Assembly (NCBI RefSeq): GCF_022678645.1 | Contig: NZ_JALBWV010000021.1 | Location: 62,001-126,000, forward strand | Reading direction: 5' to 3' | DNA: 64,000 nt | Source of the DNA: Saccharopolyspora soli | Lineage (GTDB): Bacteria; Actinomycetota; Actinomycetes; Mycobacteriales; Pseudonocardiaceae | Part shown: piece after piece, positions 32,903-44,020 of the stretch | Numbering within the stretch: position 1 is the stretch's first letter | Layout: each line of letters starts with the position of its first letter | Position numbers and translations under genes: made by a program | The notes under the pieces: generated by a model | What the model was told of the DNA's origin: nothing | Seen by the model: only the letters and a program-made list of their open reading frames with translations | Database searches by the model: none

Positions 32903-34685
32903 TGGCGTGTCCCTTCATGAAGCGGCTCGCGATTCCTACGACCACCGCGGTGATGACGATCTGCAGCGTGGCGAGCGCGGCCACGGACCCGGTCTCCCCT
33001 TCCCCCCACAGGACGAGCATCGTCGTACCGATGACCTCCGAGTTCGCCGAGGCCACGAACAACGCCGACGCGTAGGCCTTGAGCATCGCCACGAAGGTCA
33101 GGATCATCGCGCCGACGAAGGCGGGGATCAGGAGTTTCCACAGGATCCGAACGAACGCGCCCAGCCAGTCCGCGCCCGACGTCCGTGCGGCGTTGTCGAG
33201 TTCGGAACCGATCTGCGTGATCGACGACGCGATCGAGCTGAACGCGGTGGGCACCACGCCGAACCCGAACACGATGATCACGGCGATGAGCGTCCCCTTT
33301 GCGATGACGCTGAACGGACCGCTGCTCGGGAGGAGTGCGAAGGTCCAGAAGAAGCCGATGCCGACGATGATGCCGGGGATCGCCTGCGGTGCGAACGCGA
33401 GGTATTCGACCGCGCGCCGGAAGCGGAACGTGGACCGCCGCGCCACGACGACGGCGATCATGGCGATCAGGCTGACCACCACGGCGCCCACCGCGGCGAC
33501 GATGATGCTGTTCGTGATGGACCGCGTGTAGTCGGCGAACATGAAGATGCGGGAGTAGTTCTCCAGCGTCACCGTCCGGAACGGGTTCTGCATCGGGGTG
33601 AAGACCAACGTGAACGACCGGAACACGAGGCCGAAGATCGGTATCGCGGCGCCGAGGACGACGTAGGCGGTGACCAGGATCGTCCCCACCCACTTGACCC
33701 AGCCGAGTTCGAGGCGGCGCGGGCGGCTCGCCTTGCCGCGGACCGAGACGAAGCGCTGTGCCTTCTTCAGCACACGCGCCTGGAGGAACACCAGTCCGAT
33801 CGTCACGACCAGGATGATCATCGACGCCGCGCCGAGCACACCGTAGTCGGGCTGGACGGACTCAAGCCCGTTGCTGTAGAGGAACGTCGAGAACACCCGG
33901 ATGTCCGTCCGCGCGCCGTACAGGAGCGGAACGCTCAAGGACTCGATCGACGACGTGAACGTCAGGATCGTGGCGTACACGATCGGCGGCCGCAGCATGG
34001 GGACGACGATGGTGCGGAGAATCCGCAGGGGCTTCGCGCCGCACACCCGAGCCGCGCTCTCCAGGGCAGGATCGGCCTGCCGCAGCACGTTCGCGCAGAA
34101 GACGTAGGCGATGGGCGCGAGGGCGACCGCCTCGGTCAACGCCATGCCGGGCAGGCTGTAGAGGTTCCACGGCACGAATCCGAGCAGGTTGCGCACCGCG
34201 ACGCTGACGAAGCCAGCGGGCCCGTACATGGTGATCCAGCCGAACCCTAGGATCAGCGACGAGATGTAGAACGGCCACTGCATCGAGCCCGCGAGGACCC
34301 TGGCGAAGGGCAGCTTGGTCCGGACCACGAGTACCGCCATCGGCACCGCGAACACGAGGGTCAGGACCGTGGTCAGCACGGCCAGCAGCACCGTGTTGAC
34401 GATGACCTGACCGAACCCCGCCTCGGCGAACAGCTTGACGAAGTTGTCGATCGTGAAGATCTTCCCCGGCTCGTACAACGGCCGGTCGATGAACGACTGG
34501 TAGAGGATGGGGGCGATCGGAGCGATGACGAACAGCGCGAGAAAGGCCAGGGTGGCGTACTGCAGCAGCACACCCTTGTCGACGCCGAGGACCCGCCGGT
34601 ACTTCGGCGCAAGCAACGAGGTTCTGGGAGCAGCCGCCCCCTGAGCCTCGGGACGGCTGCGAAGGCCGGTCGCGTTCGGGGTCAT
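32895..34685 (-). CDS. ABC transporter permease, two fused inner-membrane domains
   Basis: A 596-residue protein with two tandem binding-protein-dependent transport domains, each of about six helices, and a polar junction near residues 325-345 (KASRPRRLELGWVK). Each half has its EAA-like loop (ESAARVCGAKPLRILRTIVV; DNAARTSGADWLGAFVRILW). Such fused permeases are typical of FbpB/ThiP-like iron, thiamine and aminophosphonate importers. Its ATG overlaps the stop of the binding-protein gene (ATGA) and its own stop overlaps the ATPase start, giving a tightly coupled three-gene transporter. Confidence 0.93.
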   Translation of the reverse strand: MTPNATGLRSRPEAQGAAAPRTSLLAPKYRRVLGVDKGVLLQYATLAFLALFVIAPIAPILYQSFIDRPLYEPGKIFTIDNFVKLFAEAGFGQVIVNTVLLAVLTTVLTLVFAVPMAVLVVRTKLPFARVLAGSMQWPFYISSLILGFGWITMYGPAGFVSVAVRNLLGFVPWNLYSLPGMALTEAVALAPIAYVFCANVLRQADPALESAARVCGAKPLRILRTIVVPMLRPPIVYATILTFTSSIESLSVPLLYGARTDIRVFSTFLYSNGLESVQPDYGVLGAASMIILVVTIGLVFLQARVLKKAQRFVSVRGKASRPRRLELGWVKWVGTILVTAYVVLGAAIPIFGLVFRSFTLVFTPMQNPFRTVTLENYSRIFMFADYTRSITNSIIVAAVGAVVVSLIAMIAVVVARRSTFRFRRAVEYLAFAPQAIPGIIVGIGFFWTFALLPSSGPFSVIAKGTLIAVIIVFGFGVVPTAFSSIASSITQIGSELDNAARTSGADWLGAFVRILWKLLIPAFVGAMILTFVAMLKAYASALFVASANSEVIGTTMLVLWGEGETGSVAALATLQIVITAVVVGIASRFMKGHANA

Positions 34686-35827
34686 CGTTTCATCAGTTCC
34701 TCGAACCGGCCCCGAAACCTGTCGAGCTCCGCGTCAGGGGTCGCCTCGAACGGGACGATGACAATGGAGTCCGCACCGATCTCCTTGACCAGATCCTGGT
34801 ACGTCCGCAGGCCTTGGGTGCCGGAGATGCCGTCCCGGTAGGCGGTGAGCCCGCCCTCCGCCACCGCGCGCTGGCCCTCTTCGGAGAGCAGGAAGTCCAC
34901 GAAGAGCCTGGCGGTGTTCGGATGCGGCGCCTTGTTCATGATCCCCACACCACGACCGAGCAGCAGCGTGCCGTCCTTCGGCAGGACGAACTTGACCAGA
35001 CCGGCGCTCTTCTGCTCCTGCGAATAGCCAACCGCACTGCTGATCAGGAACCCGGCCGAGTACTCACCCGAGAGGATCTTCTCGATCTGGGTGCCGGACG
35101 ACGTCTCCGCGTTGGAGAGGGGAAGCAGCTGCTCGAACGTCGACCAGGCACGCGGGTTCTTCGGGTTGTCCTCCGTCCACGCCTTCGCCACGGTGAAGCC
35201 GAATTCGGTATCCGCGCTCCGGACCACGACCTTGCCGTCGAGCTCGCCGGGGTGTGTCCGGGCGTAGTCCGCGAGGTCTCCGAGGCTGGTCAGGTCCTCA
35301 GTGATCAACGAGGTGTTGTACACCATGCCCATCGGGTCCATGGACATCGCGTACACGTTCGGGAGGAGCTCGGCGAACTCGGGCAGCTTCTCCAGTTCCG
35401 GCGACCGGTACTCGGCGAGCGCGCCCTCGTGCGCGGCGAATTCGCTCCATCCCTGGGTCGAGCTCACCACCAGCATGTCCGACTGCACCGAGTTCGTCGC
35501 CATCTGGCTCAGCAACTGCTGGTAGATCTCGACGCCGCTCTCCTTGGCCAGGATCGACTTGACCCAGGGGTACTTCTTCTGGAAGTCCCTGAAGACCGGG
35601 GCCCAGTTCTCCTTGGCGGTGCCCGAGCTGATGATCAGCTCTCCGCCCTCGGCCTTGGACCCTTCGATGATCTTCTGGTAGTCCACCGGGTAGTAGCTCG
35701 GCACCTGCTCCACGGCGATCTCGTTCGGTGGAGCGGTGGGCTCACTCGCGCAGGCCGCCGAGAGAAGAACCGCCGCGGCCGTCCCCACGGCACCCGCTCG
35801 TCGCAACCATCGAGTTCGTTCAGCCAT
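34682..35827 (-). CDS. ABC transporter substrate-binding lipoprotein, iron/polyamine class
   Basis: A 381-residue precursor. The lipoprotein signal is at residues 1-26 with lipobox LLSAAC. The mature part is a class-II periplasmic-binding-protein fold: GGELIISSGTAKENWAPVF, VYAMSMDPMGMVYNTSLI, GYSAGFLIS-type core segments, FVDFLLSEEGQRAVAEGG and AYRDGISG. Similar proteins bind Fe3+, polyamines, 2-aminoethylphosphonate or small organic acids; no diagnostic iron-binding Tyr pair was recognised. It is the first gene of the operon, preceded by a promoter with the shared 16-bp motif in its spacer. Confidence 0.9.
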   Translation of the reverse strand: MAERTRWLRRAGAVGTAAAVLLSAACASEPTAPPNEIAVEQVPSYYPVDYQKIIEGSKAEGGELIISSGTAKENWAPVFRDFQKKYPWVKSILAKESGVEIYQQLLSQMATNSVQSDMLVVSSTQGWSEFAAHEGALAEYRSPELEKLPEFAELLPNVYAMSMDPMGMVYNTSLITEDLTSLGDLADYARTHPGELDGKVVVRSADTEFGFTVAKAWTEDNPKNPRAWSTFEQLLPLSNAETSSGTQIEKILSGEYSAGFLISSAVGYSQEQKSAGLVKFVLPKDGTLLLGRGVGIMNKAPHPNTARLFVDFLLSEEGQRAVAEGGLTAYRDGISGTQGLRTYQDLVKEIGADSIVIVPFEATPDAELDRFRGRFEELMKR

Positions 35828-35871
35828 TTCGCACGCCCTCGTGACTCGTGAGGTGACTCAAATTGGCCGGT

Positions 35872-35901
35872 AACCTACAGCCTATAATCTAAGGCTGTCA
35901 A
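35872..35901 (-). promoter_or_regulatory. Promoter and operator of the ABC-GntR-SGNH-GGT operon (motif copy 1)
   Basis: On the minus strand, TTGACA (35901-35896), an 18-base spacer and TAGGTT (35877-35872) form a plausible sigma-A-type promoter 45 bases before the binding-protein start. The spacer is occupied by TAGATTATAGGCTGTA (35891-35876), one of three copies of the shared motif. Copy 1 also forms a wider inverted repeat, ACAGCCT-N8-AGGCTGT (35877-35898). A repressor bound there would block the promoter. Confidence 0.65.
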
Positions 35902-36354
35902 TCACGTCACACCCCGAAGACAGCGGTCGGCAAGCCCATGCCGACCTCGCGGTAACGCGGTCTCCACACCCCGGATGGGCTCGGATCTGCTTTTACTCAA
36001 GGGAAAATCAAGACAGCACCGGGCCATGGGAAGACCCTGGTGCACCGCGTACCGCGCCTCGTCCGCGGCACGGCAGCCGACGCCGATCCCCAGCGGGCCG
36101 GTTCCGGACTCGACCCTCGTCCGCCATTCGCTATAACCTGTGGATGCCGTGCCATCCAGCTCGCACTAGTCATCCAGTCCTTACATTTCGGTAATGCGAG
36201 AAACCAATCCAGGGACTCCGCCGCGACATCGGAATGCGCGACGCGCATCGATTTCCCGACAGAATCCGCGCAACGGTTCGACTCCCGCGTTCTCGTCCGC
36301 CGGTGCCGGTGGCGCAGTCGCGCCGACAGCCTCGACGAGATGCCTGCAACGCCA
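35902..36354. other. Gene-free stretch
   Basis: About 450 bases upstream of the ABC operon promoter and downstream of rocD. Frames crossing it are shadow extensions. No hairpin, RNA gene or repeat was recognised. Confidence 0.45.
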
Positions 36355-37587
36355 CTACCGCGGGCGTACCACTTCTTCGAGTGCATCGAGTCCTTGGTCC
36401 AGTTCGTCGTGGGTGATGACGAGCGGGGGTGCGAGGCGAAGGGTGTGGCCGTGGGTTTCCTTGCACAGCACCTCGCGCCGCAGCAGCGCCTCGGAGACCT
36501 GGCGGCCGGTCGGTCCGTCGGCGGGGAGGTCCACCCCGGCCCACAGCCCGCGCCCGCGGACCGCGGCGAGGCCCTGACCGAGCATGGCCGCGAGGCGCTG
36601 GTGCAGGTGCGTGCCGAGAGCGGTGGCCCGCTCCTGGAACTCCCCCGTCGCCAGCAGCCGCACCACGGCGCGCCCGACCGCGCAGGCCAGGGGGTTACCG
36701 CCGAAGGTGGAGCCGTGCTCGCCGGGGCGCAGCACGCCCAGCACGTCGGCGCGGCCGGCGACCGCCGAGACGGGCAAGATCCCGCCGCCGAGCGCCTTGC
36801 CCAGGGTGTAGAGGTCCGCGCGGACACCCTCGTGGTCCAGCGCGAGCACCTGGCCGGTCCGGGCCAGCCCGGACTGGATCTCATCCGCGATCAGCAGCGC
36901 CCCCGCCGCATCGCAGAGTCGGCGGACCTCGGCCAGGTAACCCGCCGGCGGGACGATCACCCCCGCCTCACCCTGGATCGGCTCCACCAGCACCGCCGCC
37001 GTCCGCTCGGTGATCGCCCCGGCCAACGCCGCCGCGTCACCGTAGGGCACCACCATGAAACCCTGGGTGAACGGCCCGAACTCCGCCCGCGCGGTCTCGT
37101 CGGTGGAGAACGACACGATCGTGGTCGTACGGCCGTGGAAGTTCCCGCCGGCCACCACCACCTCGGCCGCCCCGTCCGGCACCCCCTTCATCCGGTACGC
37201 CCACTTCCGCGCCACCTTGATCGCCGACTCCACCGCCTCGGCACCCGAGTTCATCGGCAACACCAGCTCCGTGCCCGTCAGCCCGGCCAGCTCACGGCAG
37301 AACAACCCCAGCTGATCGTGGTGGAACGCCCGCGACGTCAACGTGACCCGGCTCAGCTGCTCCACCGCCGCCGCCACCAGCACCGGATGCCGATGCCCGA
37401 AATTCAACGCCGAATACCCGGACAGGAAATCCAGATATCGCGCCCCCGCCACGTCGGTGACCCACGCTCCTTCCGCCTCGGCCACCACCACCGGCAACGG
37501 GTGGTAGTTGTGCGTGCTCCACCGCTCATCCAACGCGATGAACTCAGCGGGCGCGGTACCGGTGATGTCCTCGGCAAAAGTCGTCAT
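36355..37587 (-). CDS. rocD: Ornithine aminotransferase
   Basis: A 410-residue fold-type I, class III aminotransferase. It shows STHNYHPLPVV near the N-terminus, DFLSGYSALNFGHRHPVLV, LPMNSGAEAVESAIKVARKW, ADEIQSGLARTG (PLP Asp) and DLYTLGKALGGGILPVSAV (PLP Lys), then GEHGSTFGGNPLA. These are the hallmarks of ornithine:2-oxo-acid transaminase, which makes glutamate semialdehyde from ornithine. No ribosome site precedes the ATG and the shared promoter motif ends four bases before it, so the mRNA is probably leaderless. It is the third-last minus-strand unit before the divergent aconitase gene. Confidence 0.93.
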   Translation of the reverse strand: MTTFAEDITGTAPAEFIALDERWSTHNYHPLPVVVAEAEGAWVTDVAGARYLDFLSGYSALNFGHRHPVLVAAAVEQLSRVTLTSRAFHHDQLGLFCRELAGLTGTELVLPMNSGAEAVESAIKVARKWAYRMKGVPDGAAEVVVAGGNFHGRTTTIVSFSTDETARAEFGPFTQGFMVVPYGDAAALAGAITERTAAVLVEPIQGEAGVIVPPAGYLAEVRRLCDAAGALLIADEIQSGLARTGQVLALDHEGVRADLYTLGKALGGGILPVSAVAGRADVLGVLRPGEHGSTFGGNPLACAVGRAVVRLLATGEFQERATALGTHLHQRLAAMLGQGLAAVRGRGLWAGVDLPADGPTGRQVSEALLRREVLCKETHGHTLRLAPPLVITHDELDQGLDALEEVVRPR

Positions 37588-37590
37588 GGT

Positions 37591-37606
37591 TACAGGCTAT
37601 AGTCTA
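37591..37606 (-). promoter_or_regulatory. Shared motif, copy 2, immediately upstream of rocD
   Basis: TAGACTATAGCCTGTA on the minus strand, ending four bases before the rocD ATG. It matches copy 1 at 14 of 16 positions. TAGACT could be the -10 element of a leaderless promoter, so a bound regulator would directly occlude transcription. Confidence 0.65.
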
Positions 37607-37713
37607 TGAACAGTCAGCCACAGCCAAGATCCGTTGCCGGGGTCATTCGATCGTTGCGCTTCTCCGGAGGGCATGCATCGATTCGTTGCTCGACCGCGCC
37701 CGCGGGCGCACGC

Positions 37714-38679
37714 TCAGCTCGCCGCGCGTGCCATGGCAGCGAGGAACGTCTCGACCGAGACATTGCGGCCGCACAGCACGACGGCCACCTTCTTGCCGCG
37801 GTAGCGTTCGGCGGTCTGGAGCAATCCGGCGACGGCGACACCGGCCGAGCCCTCGATCATCCACCGCTCCCCCTCGGCGATCTTCCGCATCCCGCGCGCG
37901 ATCTCGTCCTCGCTGACGGTCACGGTTTCGTCGATCACCTCCTGGCAGACCGGGAAGGTGACCGAACCCGGTTCCACCGCCCCCGCCGAACCGTCGGAAA
38001 GGGTGTCGTACTCGGGCGTTTCGACGATGTGGCCGGCGTTCAACGAGTCGAGCATGCACCTCGACGCCGCCGGCCACACGCCGACCAGCCGAGTTCTAGG
38101 GCTCAGCGCCTTGAGCGCGGTGCCGACCCCACCGGCGAGACCGCCCCCGCCGACGCACAGGAAAACCGCGTCGAGATCAGGGGCCTGCTCGACCAGTTCG
38201 ACCCCCAGGGTCCCCTGCCCCGCCATCGTGTCGAGGTCGTTGTAGGGGGCGACGTACGGCTGGCCCCGCAGCTCCGAATGCCGACGTGCCGCGATCTCCG
38301 AGTCGAGCGGGGATCCGTCGATCACAACGAGCTTCGCACCCAGCGCCTCGATCGCGGCCATCTTCGAGGGCACGGCGGTATTGCTGACGTATACGGTGAC
38401 CCCGACACCGGCCAGGGCACCGGCACGAGCCACCCCGAGTCCGTGGTTGCCGGTGGACGCGGTGACCACACCGGACCGCGCGGCCTCGCCCAGCGTACGA
38501 ATCTTGTTCGCGGAACCGCGCACCTTGAACGAGCCCGTGGGCATCAGGTGCTCCGTCTTCAGCCAGACGTCGCACTGCGTCTCCCGCGACAGAAACGTAC
38601 TGAGCTGGAGCGTGGTCACCGGAACATCGGGGCGGATACCCTTGTGGGCAGCCAATATCCTCTCGAACAGCGTGACCAT
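37714..38679 (-). CDS. Threonine/serine dehydratase-like PLP enzyme
   Basis: A 321-residue fold-type II PLP enzyme: TPLQ-like N-terminus (VTTLQLSTFLSRET), LKTEHLMPTGSFKVRGSAN with the Schiff-base Lys, ASTGNHGLGVARAGALAG, and the phosphate loop CVGGGGLAGGVGTAL. The length fits catabolic threonine ammonia-lyases and serine racemase/3-hydroxyaspartate dehydratase relatives, with no regulatory ACT domain. It would eliminate water and ammonia from a beta-hydroxy amino acid to give a 2-oxo acid. The ATG at 38679 has AGGAG seven bases upstream. Divergent from acnA; a shared motif lies between them. Confidence 0.88.
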   Translation of the reverse strand: MVTLFERILAAHKGIRPDVPVTTLQLSTFLSRETQCDVWLKTEHLMPTGSFKVRGSANKIRTLGEAARSGVVTASTGNHGLGVARAGALAGVGVTVYVSNTAVPSKMAAIEALGAKLVVIDGSPLDSEIAARRHSELRGQPYVAPYNDLDTMAGQGTLGVELVEQAPDLDAVFLCVGGGGLAGGVGTALKALSPRTRLVGVWPAASRCMLDSLNAGHIVETPEYDTLSDGSAGAVEPGSVTFPVCQEVIDETVTVSEDEIARGMRKIAEGERWMIEGSAGVAVAGLLQTAERYRGKKVAVVLCGRNVSVETFLAAMARAAS

Positions 38680-38817
38680 TCTCGAACTCCTGGGGTTGTC
38701 GGGTCTGCGGAACGGTGTTCGTGCGGCGGATCCGAACTCTACTGACTGCCCGCTCTCGGCCGACAGGACCAGCGCCCGGTCCACGACGATGGCATGCGTG
38801 GTTTCGTCGAGCTATGT

Positions 38818-38833
38818 TATAGCCTATAGTCTG
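38818..38833. promoter_or_regulatory. Shared motif, copy 3, between the dehydratase and acnA genes
   Basis: TATAGCCTATAGTCTG on the plus strand; in minus orientation it reads CAGACTATAGGCTATA like copies 1 and 2. It contains the perfect odd palindrome TATAG-C-CTATA. It lies 18 bases before the acnA TTG start and about 140 bases before the dehydratase start, so it could control both. Confidence 0.65.
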
Positions 38834-38851
38834 GTCCACGGAGGGGGCGAC

Positions 38852-41539
<2,688 letters not shown>

Positions 41540-41687
41540 GAACTCGTCTTTGAGCTCGTTGTGCGCGGCGGTGCGGGTGGCGGCCCCGGGAGTTGCCGTC
41601 GCCGTCTCGCTCCGCCGAATTCCCGACATCACAATCAAGATCAAAGACAGGCTCTGAGCACATTCGGCGGGGAAAGGACACGGCGTC

Positions 41688-44015
41688 ATGACCACAGAGT
41701 GGGCCGGACCGGACGGATCGGCGACCGACGTCTTCGCGGAGCCCGCACCGGTGTTCGCCGCCGGTCGGCTCCGGGACGTGCTGCGCGAGCATTGGGACCT
41801 GCCTGATCCGGAGCTGCGATCGCTCGACAGCGAACGCGACCTCAACGCGCTCGTCGACGGCCGGTTCGTCGTCAAGGTCTCCAACCCCGCCGAGAGCGCC
41901 GAAGTGGTCGACATGGAGGTCCGCGGGCTCGCCCACGTCCACGACTCGGACCCCGGACTGCCGGTCCCGATCACGGTCCCCGCCCAGTCGGGCGCGCCGA
42001 TCGTGCGCCTGCGCGATGACACCGGCCGTGACTGCCTGGCCAGGCTGATCACGCTGCTGCCGGGGAACCCGCTCGAAGGAAAGCCGCTCGACATCGGACT
42101 CGCCGAGCAGGTCGGCGCCGCCACCGCGCGGATGTCCGTTGCCCTGCGGGGTTTCTTCCATCCGGCGGCGGGCCGAACCCTGATGTGGGACATCAGGAGG
42201 ATGCCGATCGTGCTGGCCGATTCGGGCATCGGAGCCGGGCCGTGGCAGGACCTCGCGGTCCGGGTGACGCCAGCGCTCGAGGCGACCCGCACGCTCCCGT
42301 CCGGTGTCCAGCACGCCGACGTCACCCTCACCAACGTGCTCTCCGAGTCGGGGACCGTCAGCGGCGTGATCGACTTCGGCGACATGCACCACACAGCCGC
42401 CGTCTGCGACCTCGCCGCGAGCCTGACGTCGGTACTGCGCGGAGCGGGTGGCGACGGCGACATGTGGCGGCTCACCGATGCCGTGCTCCGCGGCTACCAG
42501 CGTCATCGTGAGCTGGCTCGGGCTGAAGTGGCTCTGCTCGGCGAACTCGTGATCGCCCGCCTGCTGACGACGCTGGCGGTGTCGGCGACACGACGCGGTC
42601 CGCATCACGACAACCACCGGTACATCACCCAGTACGACCAGGGCAGCGAGCAGGTCCTGGAGTTGCTCGGCCGGCTCGGTCCGGACCAGCTCGCGGACCG
42701 GATGGAACGACTTGCCGGTACCCGCGAGCTCGCGAGCGCCATCCCCGGGCACAGCCTGCCGCGCCGCCGAGCCGAGGCGATGGGCGGCGGACTGTCGCCT
42801 CTGTTCTACGGGCGGCCGGTCGAGGTGGTGCGGGGCGAAGGCCCGTGGCTCTTCTCCCCCGACGGCACGCGTTATCTGGACGCCTACAACAACGTCGCCG
42901 TCATCGGGCACACGCACCCCTCGGTCACCAATGCGGTCGGCAGGCAGCTCGCCGCGCTGAACACCCACTCGCGATACCTGCACGCAGGCGTCGTCGACCT
43001 CGCAGAGCGCATCCTGGCCACGATGCCACCGGAGCTGGACACCTGCCTGTTCACCACATCCGGCACCGAAGCCAACGAGCTCGCATGGCGGCTGGCGACC
43101 GAGTACACCGGCGCCACCGGAGCGATCATCGCGGAGCACGCCTACCACGGGACGTCCAAGTGGATGGCCGACCTGAGCTCGAACGAGTGGCCGGAGGGTT
43201 ACCGGCCGCAGCGCGTCGCAACGTACCCCGCGCCCCGCGGTCCCGCCGCGGAATTGACGCGAGCCGTTGCGGCGCAACGCATCACCCGTGCTGCGGCGGC
43301 GCTGCACGGCACGGGTGAGAGCCCCGCGCTGGTGCTTGCGGACTCGCAGTTCACCTCCGAAGGCGTCCTCGACATGCCCGGCGAGTTCGCCGCCGGGCTC
43401 GTCGACGGCGCGCACGGCGTCGGCGCCCTGTACCTCGCGGACGAGGTGCAATCGGGTTACGGCCGCAGTGGTCCGCGCCTGTGGCGCTTCGCGCTCGCCA
43501 GCGTCACGCCGGACATCGTGACGCTGGGCAAGCCGATGGGTGCCGGTTACCCCATCGGCGCTGTCGTCACCCGGCGCGAGATCGCCGACGTCCTCGCCAG
43601 GAGCTATGAGTACTTCTCCACCTTCGCGGCGACACCGGTCGCCGCCGCCGCCGGTCACGCCGTCCTCGATGTCCTGCAGCTGACCGGCTTGCCCGAGCAG
43701 GCGGTGGAGGTCGGAACCCGGCTCCGCCAGCGGCTGCGCGACCTCGCCGCCGCCGAGCCGTTGCTCGGTGACGTTCGCGGCATCGGACTGCTCGCCGGCG
43801 TCGACGTGCTCCCCACCGATGGGGCGAGTTCCCGCGCGATGACCCGCGCCCTGCTCGACGGGCTGGTCGAGCAGGGCGCGCTCGCCGGTTCGACCGGCCC
43901 GCGCGGCGATGTGCTGAAGATCCGGCCGCCGCTGGTCTGGGAGCCCGCGCACGTCGACCTGTTCATCGACCGGCTCCACCGGGCGCTGTCCGGGCTACGG
44001 GCCGAGCGGGCGTGA
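41688..44015 (+). CDS. Fused amino-alcohol kinase (APH fold) / class III PLP phospho-lyase-like enzyme
   Basis: A 775-residue two-enzyme fusion. Residues ~20-340 are an aminoglycoside-phosphotransferase-fold kinase: FVVKVSN (Lys63), QHADVTLTNVL (catalytic Asp211, Asn216) and VIDFGDM (Asp229). Residues ~365-775 are a class III aminotransferase-fold enzyme: YLDAYNNVAVIGHTHPSVT, TTSGTEANELAWRLA, LADEVQSGYGRSG (Asp585), VTLGKPMGAGYPIGAVV (PLP Lys615). This pairing recalls hydroxylysine kinase plus 5-phosphohydroxylysine phospho-lyase, or ethanolamine-phosphate phospho-lyase. Such enzymes phosphorylate an amino alcohol, then eliminate phosphate and ammonia to leave an aldehyde. AAGGA lies nine bases before the ATG. 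Substrate unknown. Confidence 0.87.
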   Translation: MTTEWAGPDGSATDVFAEPAPVFAAGRLRDVLREHWDLPDPELRSLDSERDLNALVDGRFVVKVSNPAESAEVVDMEVRGLAHVHDSDPGLPVPITVPAQSGAPIVRLRDDTGRDCLARLITLLPGNPLEGKPLDIGLAEQVGAATARMSVALRGFFHPAAGRTLMWDIRRMPIVLADSGIGAGPWQDLAVRVTPALEATRTLPSGVQHADVTLTNVLSESGTVSGVIDFGDMHHTAAVCDLAASLTSVLRGAGGDGDMWRLTDAVLRGYQRHRELARAEVALLGELVIARLLTTLAVSATRRGPHHDNHRYITQYDQGSEQVLELLGRLGPDQLADRMERLAGTRELASAIPGHSLPRRRAEAMGGGLSPLFYGRPVEVVRGEGPWLFSPDGTRYLDAYNNVAVIGHTHPSVTNAVGRQLAALNTHSRYLHAGVVDLAERILATMPPELDTCLFTTSGTEANELAWRLATEYTGATGAIIAEHAYHGTSKWMADLSSNEWPEGYRPQRVATYPAPRGPAAELTRAVAAQRITRAAAALHGTGESPALVLADSQFTSEGVLDMPGEFAAGLVDGAHGVGALYLADEVQSGYGRSGPRLWRFALASVTPDIVTLGKPMGAGYPIGAVVTRREIADVLARSYEYFSTFAATPVAAAAGHAVLDVLQLTGLPEQAVEVGTRLRQRLRDLAAAEPLLGDVRGIGLLAGVDVLPTDGASSRAMTRALLDGLVEQGALAGSTGPRGDVLKIRPPLVWEPAHVDLFIDRLHRALSGLRAERA

Positions 44016-44020
44016 CGCCG

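Noticed and set aside
38381..38851. N-terminal extension of the aconitase frame
   Set aside because: It overlaps the divergent dehydratase gene and the shared operator; TTG 38852 with GGAGG gives the normal aconitase N-terminus.
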